This document shows, piece after piece, positions 23,863 through 35,360 of a DNA stretch of 64,000 bases. The DNA comes from Malania oleifera. Its lineage: Eukaryota > Streptophyta > Magnoliopsida > Santalales > Ximeniaceae. The position numbers and the translations under genes were made by a program. The stretch covers positions 93,043,691 through 93,107,690 of the forward strand of contig NC_080423.1 in the NCBI RefSeq assembly GCF_029873635.1, read 5' to 3'. The notes below the pieces were generated by a model, which saw only the letters and a list, made by a program, of their open reading frames with translations, was not told the origin of the DNA and ran no database searches. Each line of letters opens with the position of its first letter. Position 1 is the stretch's first letter.

Positions 23863-24003
23863 TTATCTCCCCTTACAAAATTTAGTCCTTGAAATTTGTT
23901 AATTAATCATTTTTTCCAAACTTAGAAGTTTAATACTAACCACATTTCACACATTTCAGAGATACTCTAACAAGTGAACATTTGCGTCACATGAAATTAT
24001 TGC

Positions 24004-25116
24004 TCATCCTAACATAATCTCATTACTTGCGCCACTATTAGTATCTGTCTCAGCTGGGCCAAGTGTGTAGACACGCGTTGGTCCACCGCGGGGCACCGTA
24101 TTGTTCCTCTGATTCTGATATGGAGCGGGTGCATTGTTCGGTGGTCCCTGGTTTTGACCCAGCGACTCATGACAATCTCAAGCTATGTGGTTGTACTTGT
24201 TGCACCAGTAACACATAGGACCCCTACCCCGGCATTCTCCCCAATGCCTCTGATTATACCTCGCATAGTAAGGGGGTGTTGAGTTACCTTGATAGCCTTG
24301 ATCACTCCTACCTGGCCTCTGACCCCCAGTATCTCTGTCTCCCCTCCCAGAACCCTGTCTGACATCTGCATGGGAACTAGGAGACATGGGTCTCTTCCTC
24401 CACTCTGACACCTCTACACTTCTCTGCAGACTCGACTCTGCTATGCTGACTTTATCCACCAGTTCTAAGAAGTCCTATATCTACAAACATGTCACATGCT
24501 CGTGGATTCTTTGTTTTAGCCCTCTTTCAAACCTTCTTGCCTTCTAATATTCATCTGGGACCATGAAGGGGACGAAGCGAGAAAGCTTAATGAACCTAGC
24601 AGCGTACTGCTAGACGGTGAGATGTCGCCGTGTCAAGTTGAAAATTTTCTCCGCCTTCACATTCTTGGTCGTGGCGGGGAAATACCTATCGTAGAAGATC
24701 TTCTTGAAATGTCCCCAGGTCATCACTGTGGATACTGCCCGCTACTCTTCCAGCAGATTCACCGCTTGCCGCCATCAGTCGACCTCTCCTGTTAGCTTGA
24801 AGGTGACGAAAAGAACCTTTTGTTTCTCAGTGCAATCTAGCACTGTCAGTATTTTCTCCATCTCTTACACCTATGTCTCAACCATGATTGGGTCAGTCCC
24901 ACCCGAAAAAGCAGAAGGTTTCAAGCGGGTGAATTGATTAATTGGATAGCCCTGATTCACGGGTGGGTAGTTCGATCTCTCAGGGTCCTGCCTAATCTCT
25001 TCCCTGACCTACTGAGCTAAACCTCGCAGCATTTTGGAGATTTCAGTATCATTCCCGTTGGAAGCCCTTAACTCGTGCTCCCCTCCAACATCCACATCTT
25101 TACCTCTAGAATCCAT
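24004..25116 (-). pseudogene. G2 copy 1 gag remnant (371-codon frame with stops)
   Basis: The frame runs from the ATG at 25116 to TGA at 24004, exactly 1113 nt, as in copy 2. Readable parts are QFTRLKPSAFSGG, WGHFKKIFYDRYFPATTKN, ARFIKLSRFVPFMVPDEY, an RG-rich stretch and a zinc knuckle (CYWCNKYNHIA-stop-DC). In copy 2 the stop codon is an Arg, so it is a CGA-to-TGA change. Several other stops are present. No protease, RT or integrase follows before the polypurine tract, so the element depended on others to move. Confidence 0.85.
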
Positions 25117-27000
25117 TTTATATATAGGACAGAGGTAAATTTACAATTTTCACATCTTAATACAACTGGCATAGTTATAAAGCAAACAAACCAGTTTAAT
25201 ATTCAAATCCTCAATTAATCATCAAACACCCAATTAACCTCAATCATCAAATCACAACACTCAAATTATCAAAATTCTCTTCCAGAGACTTAGTCCCATA
25301 CATCAACGATCCGAACTTTGGAGTTCTACTTTCAAGTTTTAGTCACTCTACTCGGAAACATCACCTTCAATGGACTTACCGTGATTTTCTAAAATCGTTG
25401 ACTGATTCATAAAATCACAGAAGTCCATCAAGAGATTTTTACCTCCAAGTTACGAAACAAAAGGTTAACAAAAATAAAGAAAACAAATTAAATAAAAAAA
25501 TTGACGTTCCTTTGTATTTTTTCCTTCATCTCAAATCTAATTAGGAATAAAAATTCATTTAAATATGATTAAAAAGTTTTAAAATCAACAATTAATGACA
25601 TTAAAATAAAAACAATGATTAATGACATTATGTTCTCTCATAGGCTATATATTTTATGTACTTTTTCATTTTTTTAAGTGTCGAACTAGAAAAGTTGATT
25701 TTTTTATCTATATTTTCTTTCCTTTTTATTTGTGTTTCTCAAACTCCAAACAACACCGAAATACTGCAAAAAAAAAAAAAAAAAAAATCATAACATTTTC
25801 ATTTCCACACATTATTTAGAGTGTGATATTCAAAGTTTACAAATATATATTTTGCAGTTATTTCTAAGTTCCAATTTAATGCTCAGTGTGATAGGGATTC
25901 CCCTAGCTGCTAGATAGTTTTATTTCATAATGGTTTGTTGAATTCTTAAAATATCCTTATAACTATTCATTTTTATTATTTGATTAAAATAACATAATAA
26001 TAAAAATAAAAATAAAAATAATAATCAATCTAATAATATATAATTTTTAAGTCATTTTTATTATAAAAAAAATAGAAGTTGTGCGTGCCAAAAATATTGA
26101 CAATGAAAAACATTTGTAAGGAACAACCCTTCCACATTAGATTTGAAGCTAGCTAATTATAAATACGAACATTTAGCACGACCCGAATAAGAATTATGTA
26201 TGGATGTGGTTCCTAGATCATTTTAACCGATGCAAACACTAATATTACATTTAATACATACAAGAAATAAATTTTGAATCTTACATGAATGAACCGTTCT
26301 TAAAGTCTTTCTTTGCCCATTGCATGACCCAGATTAGGCGATCTTTCAAATGAACCGAAAATCTAAGGGGGGAAAAATGATAGCAATCCCTAGGGGTGAA
26401 CCACTCAACCTAACATACTTGATTGGAGTTGCATACCAAGAATAGTTATGAAAATGTTTAGGTTAAGTTGTGGATTGTAATTCCACACAAGCCAAATATG
26501 TCAGAGTTGAATGATGGGTTGAGAGTGCAAACCAACCAACCCAACTCAACTTCAATGTAATGGTGAAAAAAAATAATAAAAATAAAGGGAGAGAAGATTG
26601 AGGGTTAATCTTTAGTCCAAATGAAGGGTTAAGTTATTTGCATATGTTCTGCAAAGTTTCAATATCACTTTATGTTATTTGCTTCGCATGATAAAATAAA
26701 TTAATTTGTCAACTTAATAACCCAATCTTCTCAAGCATCAAACTATTCCAAACTATATCCAATTTTAGATTAAATATTTCTCAAACCGATCTAACACTTT
26801 TGTTGGAAACCTAAACTTAACTCGAAATCAAAAAAAGTAATATTTATTTTAAACAAAGAAGTTAAGGATAATATATTTAATTGTTAAAAATATCTTTAAT
26901 TTTTTATGCTTGTTCTAAATAATTAAAAATAAAATCTAACTTCTAAAATTTTTAAAATTTACATTTGAAAACTTAAAAAATAATAATATATTTTTAAATT

Positions 27001-27050
<50 letters not shown>

Positions 27051-27478
27051 GATATATAAATAAGTATTTTTTAAAATTTTTATTTATGAACTATTTTTAA
27101 TCATTAAGATCCAAAACATTTGTTATATTTTTTATAAACAATAATTTTCACAGCTTTCCTAACCGCCAGGCTCCATCTAGATGATTGGTGCAGAGCAATA
27201 GAAAAATGGGGTAGAAATACAGAGATGAGGATAGGACAATACATTAAAATTATTGGAGCAGCAACAAAAAATTCCTCCTCCCATTTCATCACAAGTTGGT
27301 CCACTAACTTAGTTTTTTATTTTAATTTAAGTCAATATTATTGTGGCCGATATACTCCACCTCTTTTAAAGTCAATATTATTGTCATTGTCATCCCACAA
27401 AGTTAGACTAGGTCCCAATGAGTCATCTTCCACGAGAGAGAGAGACAGAGAGAGAGAGAGAGCAAATAAGTACGGCTT
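25117..27478. other. G2 leader remnant and AT-rich DNA, no gene
   Basis: 25117-25462 is the G2 leader. From there to 27478 the DNA is AT-rich with a long (TA)n run (about 27003-27045) and a (GA)n tract (27433-27462). It aligns with 35361-37298. No coding potential seen. Confidence 0.6.
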
Positions 27479-28604
27479 TCTATTTCTTAAGACAAATCAA
27501 ATAATATAATTACATTTGATTTGTGAAGTCATTTTTTTTTGAAAAAAAAATAAGCAAACACATCTATTCTTAAACCTCCCCATTTCTTTTTATGTGATTT
27601 GAACTTTGGCCTTACATATGTAGGAACTTTGGCCTTACATATTTACACAAAATAATATTATTTAATTAAAAATATGAGCGAATATATTATTTCGTAGAGT
27701 GCAAATGATATATTTAGGGCTTAAATATTGCTCATTCTTTTTTATTAGGGAGCATTCCAATGGTTAACATGTTTGAAATTGAAGATATTATATTTGAATA
27801 TTGAAAAACGTGAGGAAGCGGAGGAAATGATTATTTCCTATTACGCGTTCTAAACTTGATGCGAATTCTTTGTAGACCGAAACAAATTATACCATCTATA
27901 GATAATACAATCATATAAAACAAGTAATAAAAAAACATATACAGGTTCTAAGACATATTGCACCACCTCATTGTTTGAAAGGAAAAGTAAAAAATGAAAA
28001 AATATGTGACACAATAACGAAAATAAAAATCATTATGGAAAATAAAAAAAATGTCTAATTTATAGTTTATTGCCTACAAATCTTTCCAATTTAAGTGCCA
28101 ATGTAGGTGATTTGGAAGAGGAAAAATGGGAAGGAGATGAATAAGTTTACTTAAATTAAATTATGTTTTTTATTTTTTCCATATGAAATAAATAAGAGTT
28201 AAGGTTTAGATCTTCTTATTTACATTTTATCTCTCCTACTGCGAGTGATATAAGCGGAAAGATTTTTTTTTTTTTCTTTCCTTTGGGAGTTGTATCGGAG
28301 TAATGAAAAGATATGATGTTGAAATGTTTACTAGGAAAGGAAGGTGAAAGGAATAAAGAAAATTTTCTGTTAAAAATATTTCCTAGGCTCCCAATAAACT
28401 AAACAAATTGTTAAATTCCAAAATAATCAAATTACCTTAGTTTTCCTGAACTATGCCCGCAAGATGCCAAAATTACACCCGCGACGCTTACCTGAATTCA
28501 ATAATCCTAATTCAACTTCAGAATGTCCAATATTTAACATTTCTAACTTTACAATAATTAAATAATAATTAGTCCCTTAATAATGCCCTTAGCCTAATAA
28601 TTAA
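27479..28604. other. Spacer between duplication units
   Basis: 1.1 kb AT-rich, with no counterpart after unit 2. Nothing recognisable as a gene or element. It presumably belonged to one end of the ancestral unit or was added at the junction. Confidence 0.5.
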
Positions 28605-28977
28605 AAGAAAAATAAAATGATAGAATCATAATTGGGTGGTTAAACTTCTACGTATTAATAAGGAAGGAAATTTATATAGAATGAAGGATGATTAACTTGC
28701 CACCATCTCATTTCTCTTGATATATTATGATTTGTTCCAACAACTATTTGTATTCCACACTTTGTCATTGCATGACCTTCTAGGAATCTGCATGAACTAT
28801 TCTTACTTAGCTGGTTTTAGGATTTGTCCTCTCTTTCTTATTTTTTATCAAAAGAAAAACAAAAATAATGTAAGGAAGGTTCTACCTACTACCCACTGTT
28901 TTGCGTATTGTGTATATTAGTCCAAAAGATTAGCTAGGAAACCTCAAGCCCTCTTCATCTCTCCCCTATCCAACCAC

Positions 28978-30384
28978 ATGCCCATTCTTAGTTCTTATCT
29001 CTTTAATTCCTCTGCAATGATCTCATGCATCAACGATCGATTCGGGCTTAAAGAAAAATCTAATTTGAGAGGTGAAATTGAGCATTCATTAACGGGGGAG
29101 ATTGATGAGGAATGTTATGAAGAGAAAGAATTAGAAGTTGGGGAGAGGTACTGGAGGTGGTGGAGGGAGGGGGTGGAGTCCAACAGCGTGCGTGCATGGC
29201 GGACGGTGCCGCATCGCTGCATGCCCCACATCCAGAGGTACTACACAAGTGGAGGCGCCGCCGAAGATGACCAGCAGGGACGACGGTACGAGAGGGATGT
29301 GGAGTGGGTGGTGGAGGAAATAAAGCAGTATGCGAATGGGGTGGTGGTGTCGGTTGACGGCATGGATGCCTGGGTCTTGGACGTCGACGACACGTGCATC
29401 TCCAATCTCCCCTACTACCAGTCCCGCCGCTTCGGGTAAGCTTAATTAATTTTATGTATATACGTATAGACTGGTTCAAACTTCTTTTGGTATATATATA
29501 ATTGAGCTTGATTGACTCGAGTCAAGTAAATTTACTGCGCTCAATTTTATTGATAAATTAATTTTTGATAATATAATTTAAAAAGAGCTTATTAAAATGA
29601 TCACTTATTAACGTAAAAATGGAGTGGTGTGATTATATTAACATCCTTCACTTGATTATGTATACCCAAAATAATGATTTTTGAGTACAAATGAAGTTAC
29701 AACTCTTGTGCTTTCTTAATGTATTCAAGGTAGAGAACTAGGGTTATGTTTGTCAAATTAAAAATTTTTTAGGACCCGAGAAAGAGTGAAAAATGAAGAG
29801 ATCAAAAGAGAGTCAAACTAAGTAGGATGTGAATTGAACCTGACTTTGAGTTGACTCAGTTCTTTGGCCCCCTAGCTCTCCATTTCAGAGACGAGGGTTC
29901 AATTCATCCAAGCAGAAGAATTCTCTCGAACTTTAGAAAGGAATAGACTTGTTGAGCTAGAGGGGTTGCAGAATAGTTTGTTCTCGTGCCTGTAGCAGTC
30001 ATGGGTTGGATGCCACAAACTACTGAAAAAAAAAAAACAATTGTATTATACAACACGGGTCTGTGATGACATGGGCCTAGGTAGCAAGTTGTCACTCCCA
30101 CACTAGTACTACATCACCCCATAGGACCCTGCCGTCTTGATCCATGTCATCACGAGCCCTTATTGTTAACCTTTTTTAAGTAAAAAAAAAAAGAAATTTG
30201 CACCTTTATTGCCACTTGAAATTTGAGTCTTTGACTAAGTCTATGAGTAAAGGCTATCGATTGTAGTCCTAACCATTTCATCTCCAAAAGGCTCAACATT
30301 AAGATTACCTTGGTTCACAAAATAGATTAAGGTGGGAATTAATATATAGAATGGAAATTGTATATCTAGGGATCTAATTATTCA

Positions 30385-30429
<45 letters not shown>

Positions 30430-30494
30430 CTAATTATTTTACTATATATTTTATTTGTTCTTTTAATTTTCTCCATAAGCAAATAAGAAAAAGC

Positions 30495-30539
<45 letters not shown>

Positions 30540-31151
30540 TATTTATTTAATTAATTTTGCACATGTTTTTAAAATTCCAAATGTAGGTGTGACCCATTTG
30601 ATGGAGAGACTTTTGTGGCATGGGCAATGAAGGGAGAATGCCCAGCGATTCCTGCAGTGCTTAAATTGTTCAAAGAATTGGTTGAGAGTGGGTATAAGGT
30701 TTTCCTAGTGACTGGCAGAGATGAACTCACTCTTGCCCAACCCACTCTTTCTAATTTGCATAATCAAGGATTTATTGGCTATGAGCGCCTAATTATGAGG
30801 TATGCCAAGGTCTTAATTTAATAATTACATGAGTTAATTTGAATAAATTACACTTATTTTATTTTATTTGTTTATGTTTGTGCAATTTTAAATTTTAAAC
30901 TTGTGATTGATTGGTTTCAAAACTTATATGCAAGAACTATTTCTAATTAATTTTTTTCATATATTCTCAGGAATAGTTGTATATCCAAGAAACAAAGTGT
31001 TATCATGTATAAGTCTGGAATTCGACAAGCATTAGTAGCACAAGGGTATAGAATATTGGGAAATGTGGGAGACCAGTGGAGCGATCTCGAAGGTGACTGC
31101 TCTGGCAATCGCACTTTCAAAATCCCAAATCTTATGTATTTTGTTCCATGA
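28978..31151 (+). CDS. Acid phosphatase, HAD IIIB / VSP-like family, copy 2 (3 exons)
   Basis: Exons are 28978-29435, 30587-30799 and 30971-31151. Exon lengths and splice phases match copy 1, and the protein is again 283 residues, ending in TGA. All HAD motifs are kept (DVDDT at 135-139, T195, K238, D258/D262). Differences from copy 1 seen by eye include F24L, K57R, D109E and L110W, E117Q, D126V, A159G, Q183E, T228I and C271R. The Arg at 271 agrees with the usual G-N-R-T-F of the family, so copy 2 looks closer to ancestral there. Intron 1 is shorter (1151 bp) and holds two (TA)n tracts. No convincing signal peptide. Likely role: hydrolysis of phosphate monoesters or storage; the sequence does not tell which. 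Confidence 0.92.
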
Positions 31152-31582
31152 GCTTCTATTGCTGCCTGAAAATCGAACAACCTTTGTGGATTGTTCCTTG
31201 ATCATGACTACCTAAAAAAGGTCAAGCAAAAATGACTTGGAGGCCCTAGGGTGTACCCCGGAGGATCACTCTGATGCCTAAGTAACGGACTAATGAGAAT
31301 AAGTGAGATCCTTACCTCTTCTTTAAGCCCCTTTTTATAGTGGTGGAGGTTGACCCTCCATCAATCTGGCATTGATGGACATTATTGTGCTTGTGGGAGT
31401 TACAGAGGTTTTATGGGCATTTATGTGGAGGTTTTAAGTATATTTTTGTAACCATTCCCTCTCATCAATGTGTGTATTAAAGTTAGCCCATTGGTTATGT
31501 AAGGAGGATTAATGGTGGTTTCGTAACCGTTCTTCCTTTTGAGTAAGGATATTTTGGGTATATCAGCTTCATTTGGACTAAA
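31152..31582. other. 3' flank of phosphatase 2
   Basis: Matches 9911-10342, including the LTR-like relic with a minus-strand tataaaa site. Ends with ctaaa (31578-31582), the left target repeat of G2. Confidence 0.6.
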
Positions 31583-33586
31583 TGTCACACCCTGAACTCA
31601 CTAGGTGGGGCCTGAGGTGTGATGAGACAATTCACATGCATCTCTAATACCATTCATGCAGCGAAAAATAATTAAACATACTCCAACTAAAATACCTGAG
31701 TACTATATACAACTCAAAAAGGAGTATCCATTCACATATTACATAACTGGAAAATTCTAAAACATAAACTGTTCTTTTAACCGCTCAATATTACCAAAAT
31801 TCTATACCTTGCCCCAAGAGCTTTCTAAACTCGATCACCTAAGGGACCTGAAAAAGATAATAATATGCCGGGGTGAGACACCTCTCAGTAAGGAAGAAAT
31901 AAATCATAACAATATGTGGTAGATGAGTTCTGGTGTATAAAAATTGTAGCTCTTAATAATTAAGATTATAGCTCTTAATAACACACGTCCTCAGTCTCAC
32001 CTACAACCAATATTTATAGCGAAAGTTCTAGAAAATTGGGGAGATTACACTCCTATATAAGTAACGCTCCTTTCCTTTGATATCGTTTGTAACTGTACCC
32101 TTTAATCTGGGTGTGACTACAACTGATACTGATAAGGACACTCACTTTACTTGGTAAGCCCTCAGATAGAGAGTTTTACTTTGTTATAAATATTTATGCA
32201 TTTAAGTTCACATACCAATATACACACACATTCACGTCAATCATCCCACATAGTCTGCAAATATATACACCACAGTTCATCCACACAAGATACAATATAA
32301 GCTACGCATCCACACAGGATACCACACATATAATTCACACATCCAATATTAATCATACCCTAGAGATCCACGTATACACATACATCACAACACATCCCCA
32401 TTGGATACAATACATTCCATTGATCTCAGTACGTGGCTCACACAGGGCAACTGCATACCTCTCAGTACCTGGCATACACAAGGCTACTATGTACAACCTA
32501 ATATGGGGCCCATATACGGTTACTGTGTACTATTCAGTACGTGGCCCAGATAAGGCTACTACGTACTACCCAATACTTGGTCCACATAGGGCTACTGTGT
32601 ACTACCAAGTATGTAGCCCACATAACGCAAATGCGTACTACCCAGTATGTGGCCCACATAGGGCTGCTGTGTACTTCACACGAAGCTTTCACACACACAT
32701 TTATGTACACAACCAGACATTATTCACAACCAAACAATATTCACAACTAAACAGCATTTACAACCCATTAATTATGAAAGGTTATTCTCACGCCACACAT
32801 TTTTTCCCAAATCTGATTTATGATCAAAAAACATTATTTTTAAATGCCTAAACTGTTCAGAAAATCACACCATAAATATATGATTCAAATACTCGAAATT
32901 ATCCGGTTTAACTTATCAAAAAGATGGTATAATTTTATTCCCCTTATATGATCCTTGAAACTTTGCCTAAATGAATGGAAAACAGAACCCTATGATCCAC
33001 AAATCCTAACTTAATCAGTTCGACCCCCAAAATGTTTATCATTTAACATTTCCTAGGCCCATACAAATCAAATAGCTAATAATTTTTAAAAATAACTCTC
33101 TTACCCTAGTTTTGGGATGGTGCCCAAGAACTCCAAATCAAGATTCAGCTCCGATTATTTTGGAGAGAATCACCTTAAGAACCCCGTAGTGGTTTCCAAT
33201 TGTTGAATCGAGCTGAATCTAGACTAGAGTCGAAGAGAGAAGGTGGAAGGGCCAAAACCCTAGAGAGAGAGTGAAGAGGATTTTTTTTTTTTTTGCGGAT
33301 AAAAATGATCCAAGGCCTATTTATAAGCTATCGTTCATCGACGTGTCTAAAAGGTTCGTCGACGAACTGAAGAAGAACACTCATCTACGAGAACATCTGG
33401 TTCGTTGAAGAATCGTTTAAAAGCATGAATTTTCCCTACTCTCAGGGTCTCCTCGTTGACGAGCACAGGACACTCGTCGACAAGCCCTTGCTGTGCTGCC
33501 CTCTAAATTTTCTTTCTTTCTCTTTATTTATTTCTCCGTTTTATTTTATTTATTTTTATTTTATTTTCTGGGTTTGGGTTATTACA
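31583..33586 (-). repeat. G2 3' LTR, copy 2 (uninterrupted)
   Basis: 2004 bp from TGTCACACCCTGAAC to gggttattaca. Contains the hairpin block (31872-31890), a 36-bp minisatellite of about seven units (32427-32680), the empty E1 target site (near 32696), minus-strand TATA (ctatttata near 33317), and palindromes (33335-33485). Confidence 0.9.
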
Positions 33587-33730
33587 TTATCCCCCTGTAC
33601 AAAATTTCATCCTCGAAATTCGTTAATTAATCATATGTCCCAAACTTAGAAGTTTATTACCAACCACATTTCACACGTTTCAATATACTCTAACAAGTGA
33701 ACATTTGTGCATGTCACATGAAATTATTGC

Positions 33731-34843
33731 TCATCCTAACATAAACTCATTACCTACGCCTCAAGTAGTATCCGTCTTAGCTGGGCCAAGTGGGTAGACA
33801 TGCGTTGGTCTGCCGCGTGGCACCGTATTGTTCCTATGATTCTAATATGGAGCTGGTGCGTTGTTCGGTGGTCGCTGGTTTTGACCTAGCAGCTCACGAC
33901 AACCTCTAGCCATGTGGTCGTACTTGTCGCACCAGTAACCCATAGGACCCCTACTTCAGCATTCTCCCTAATGCTTCTATTTATACCTCGCATAGTAAGA
34001 GGGTGTTGTGTTACCCTGATAGCCTTGATCACTCTTACCTAGCCTCTGACCCCCGATATCTCTATCTCCCTTCCCAGAACCCTATCTGACATCTGCATGG
34101 GAACTGGGAGACATAGGTTTCTTCCTCCGCTTTGACACCTCTACACTTTTCTACAGACTCGACTCTACCACGGTGGCTTTATCCACCAGTTCTGAGAAGT
34201 ACTATATCTGCAAACATGCCACATGCTTATGGATTCTTTGTTTCAGCCCTCTTTCAAACCTTCTTGCCTTCTAATATTCATCTGGGACCATGAAGGGGGT
34301 GAAGTGAGAAAGCTCCATGAACCTAGCAGTGTACTGCTGGACGGTGAGATGCTGCTGAGTCAAGTGGAAAATTTCCTCTGCCTTTGCATTCTTGGTGGTG
34401 GCGGGAAAATACCTGCCATAGAAGATCTCCTGGAAATGTCCCCAGGTCATCACTGTGGGTGTTGCCCGCTCCTCTTCTAGTAGCTTCACTGCTTACCACC
34501 ATCACTCGGCCTCTCCTCTCAGCTTGAAGGTGGTGAAAAGAACCTTTTGTTTCTCAGTGCAATCTAGCATTGTCAGTATTTTCTCCATCTCCTGCACCTG
34601 TGTCTCAGCCATGATTGGGTTAGCGCCACCCGAAAAAGCAGAAGGTTTCAGGCACGTGAATTGATCAATCGGACAACCCTGATTCACAGGTGGGCAGCTC
34701 GATCCCTCGGGGTCCTGCCTAATCTCTTCTTTGACTTGCCGAGCTAAACCTCGCAGCATTTTGGAGATTTCAATATAATTCCCACGGGAAGCCCCTAACA
34801 CGTTCTCCCTTCCAGCATCCACATTTTTACCTCTAGAATCCAT
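33731..34843 (-). pseudogene. G2 copy 2 gag remnant
   Basis: 1113-nt frame from ATG (34843) to TGA (33731) with in-frame stops, including two near 34490-34501 (one TGA, one TAA) and one after MVPDEY (34271). Readable: MDSRGKNVDAG, ARQVKEEIRQDPEG, QFTCLKPSAFSGG, EEIFHLTQQHLTVQQYTARFMEL. The zinc knuckle region reads GYWCDKYDHMARGC, so the first Cys is lost here whereas copy 1 keeps it. The stop positions differ between copies, so part of the decay followed the duplication. Confidence 0.85.
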
Positions 34844-35297
34844 TCTATATATAGGACAGAGGCAAATTTAGAATTTTCACATCTTAATACAACTGGCACA
34901 ACTATAAAACAAGGAAACCAGTTTAATATTCAAATCCTCAATTAATCATCAAGCACCCAATTAGCCTTAATCATCAAATCATAACTCTCAAATTATCAAA
35001 CTTCTCTTCCAGAGACTTATTCCTATACATCAACCATCCAAACTTTCGAGTTCTACTTTCAAGTTCCAATCATTCTACTCGGAAACATCACCTTCAATGG
35101 ACATACTGTGGTTTTCTGAAATCATTGATTGATTCATAAAATCACAGAAGTCCGTCAAGAGATTTCTGCCTCCAAGTTACGAAACAAAACTCAAAATTTC
35201 TTACGAGTATCCTAATCTATTCGTTCTTGTCCTTATCACCATTCATACATGTACTCTGGTAATAGTCATCCTAAAGAGTGCAGAATCTATAACTTAA

Positions 35298-35310
35298 GGC
35301 TCTAATACCA
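35298..35310 (-). other. Primer-binding site of G2
   Basis: The plus strand reads ggctctaatacca, so the minus strand has tggtattagagcc, the tRNA-Met-type site with one change. It lies three bases from the truncated 5' LTR. Confidence 0.85.
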
Positions 35311-35313
35311 CTT

Positions 35314-35355
35314 TGTCATGCCCCGAGCCCCAGTTGACAGGTTCGGGGTGTGACA
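35314..35355 (-). repeat. 42-bp remnant of the G2 5' LTR
   Basis: Starts TGTCATGCCCCGAG and ends gttcggggtgtgaca. The first half matches the LTR start and the last half matches the LTR end of the 2004-bp partner. The middle is missing, yet the flanking target repeat is intact. An internal deletion of almost the whole LTR is the simplest reading. Confidence 0.75.
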
Positions 35356-35360
35356 CTAAA

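Larger units (their letters stand above)
10343..25462 (-). mobile_element. G2 copy 1: gag-only LTR element, split by E1
   Basis: The element consists of an LTR (10343-11474 plus 22975-23862, interrupted by E1), a polypurine tract next to 23863, a gag remnant (24004-25116) and a leader. It is the duplicated partner of the better preserved G2 at 31583-35355. The right end is lost: at about 25462 the sequence jumps to flanking DNA that in unit 2 lies beyond the element, removing the primer-binding site, the second LTR remnant and the right target-site repeat. The left target repeat ctaaa (10338-10342) is kept. Confidence 0.85.
6740..27478. repeat. Unit 1 of a large direct segmental duplication
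   Basis: Unit 1 aligns collinearly with 28605-37298. Shared parts are the upstream flank (6740-7274 against 28605-28977), the whole phosphatase gene, the 3' flank, the G2 element with its gag remnant, and the AT-rich tail up to the (GA)n tract near 27440-27478 (37260-37298 in unit 2). Unit 1 additionally has the 11.5-kb E1 insertion, about 540 bp more in phosphatase intron 1, and an insert upstream of the gene. It lacks about 160 bp at the right end of G2. Edges are set by eye where similarity stops. Confidence 0.9.
31583..35355 (-). mobile_element. G2 copy 2: gag-only (TR-GAG-like) LTR element
   Basis: 3773 bp flanked by ctaaa (31578-31582 and 35356-35360). Minus-strand order: a 42-bp remnant of the 5' LTR (35355-35314), primer-binding site (35310-35298), gag frame (34843-33731), polypurine tract at about 33597-33587, 3' LTR (33586-31583). 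There is no trace of pol, and only 1.7 kb of internal sequence. This agrees with the non-autonomous class described in plants as terminal-repeat elements with a GAG domain. Confidence 0.88.
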
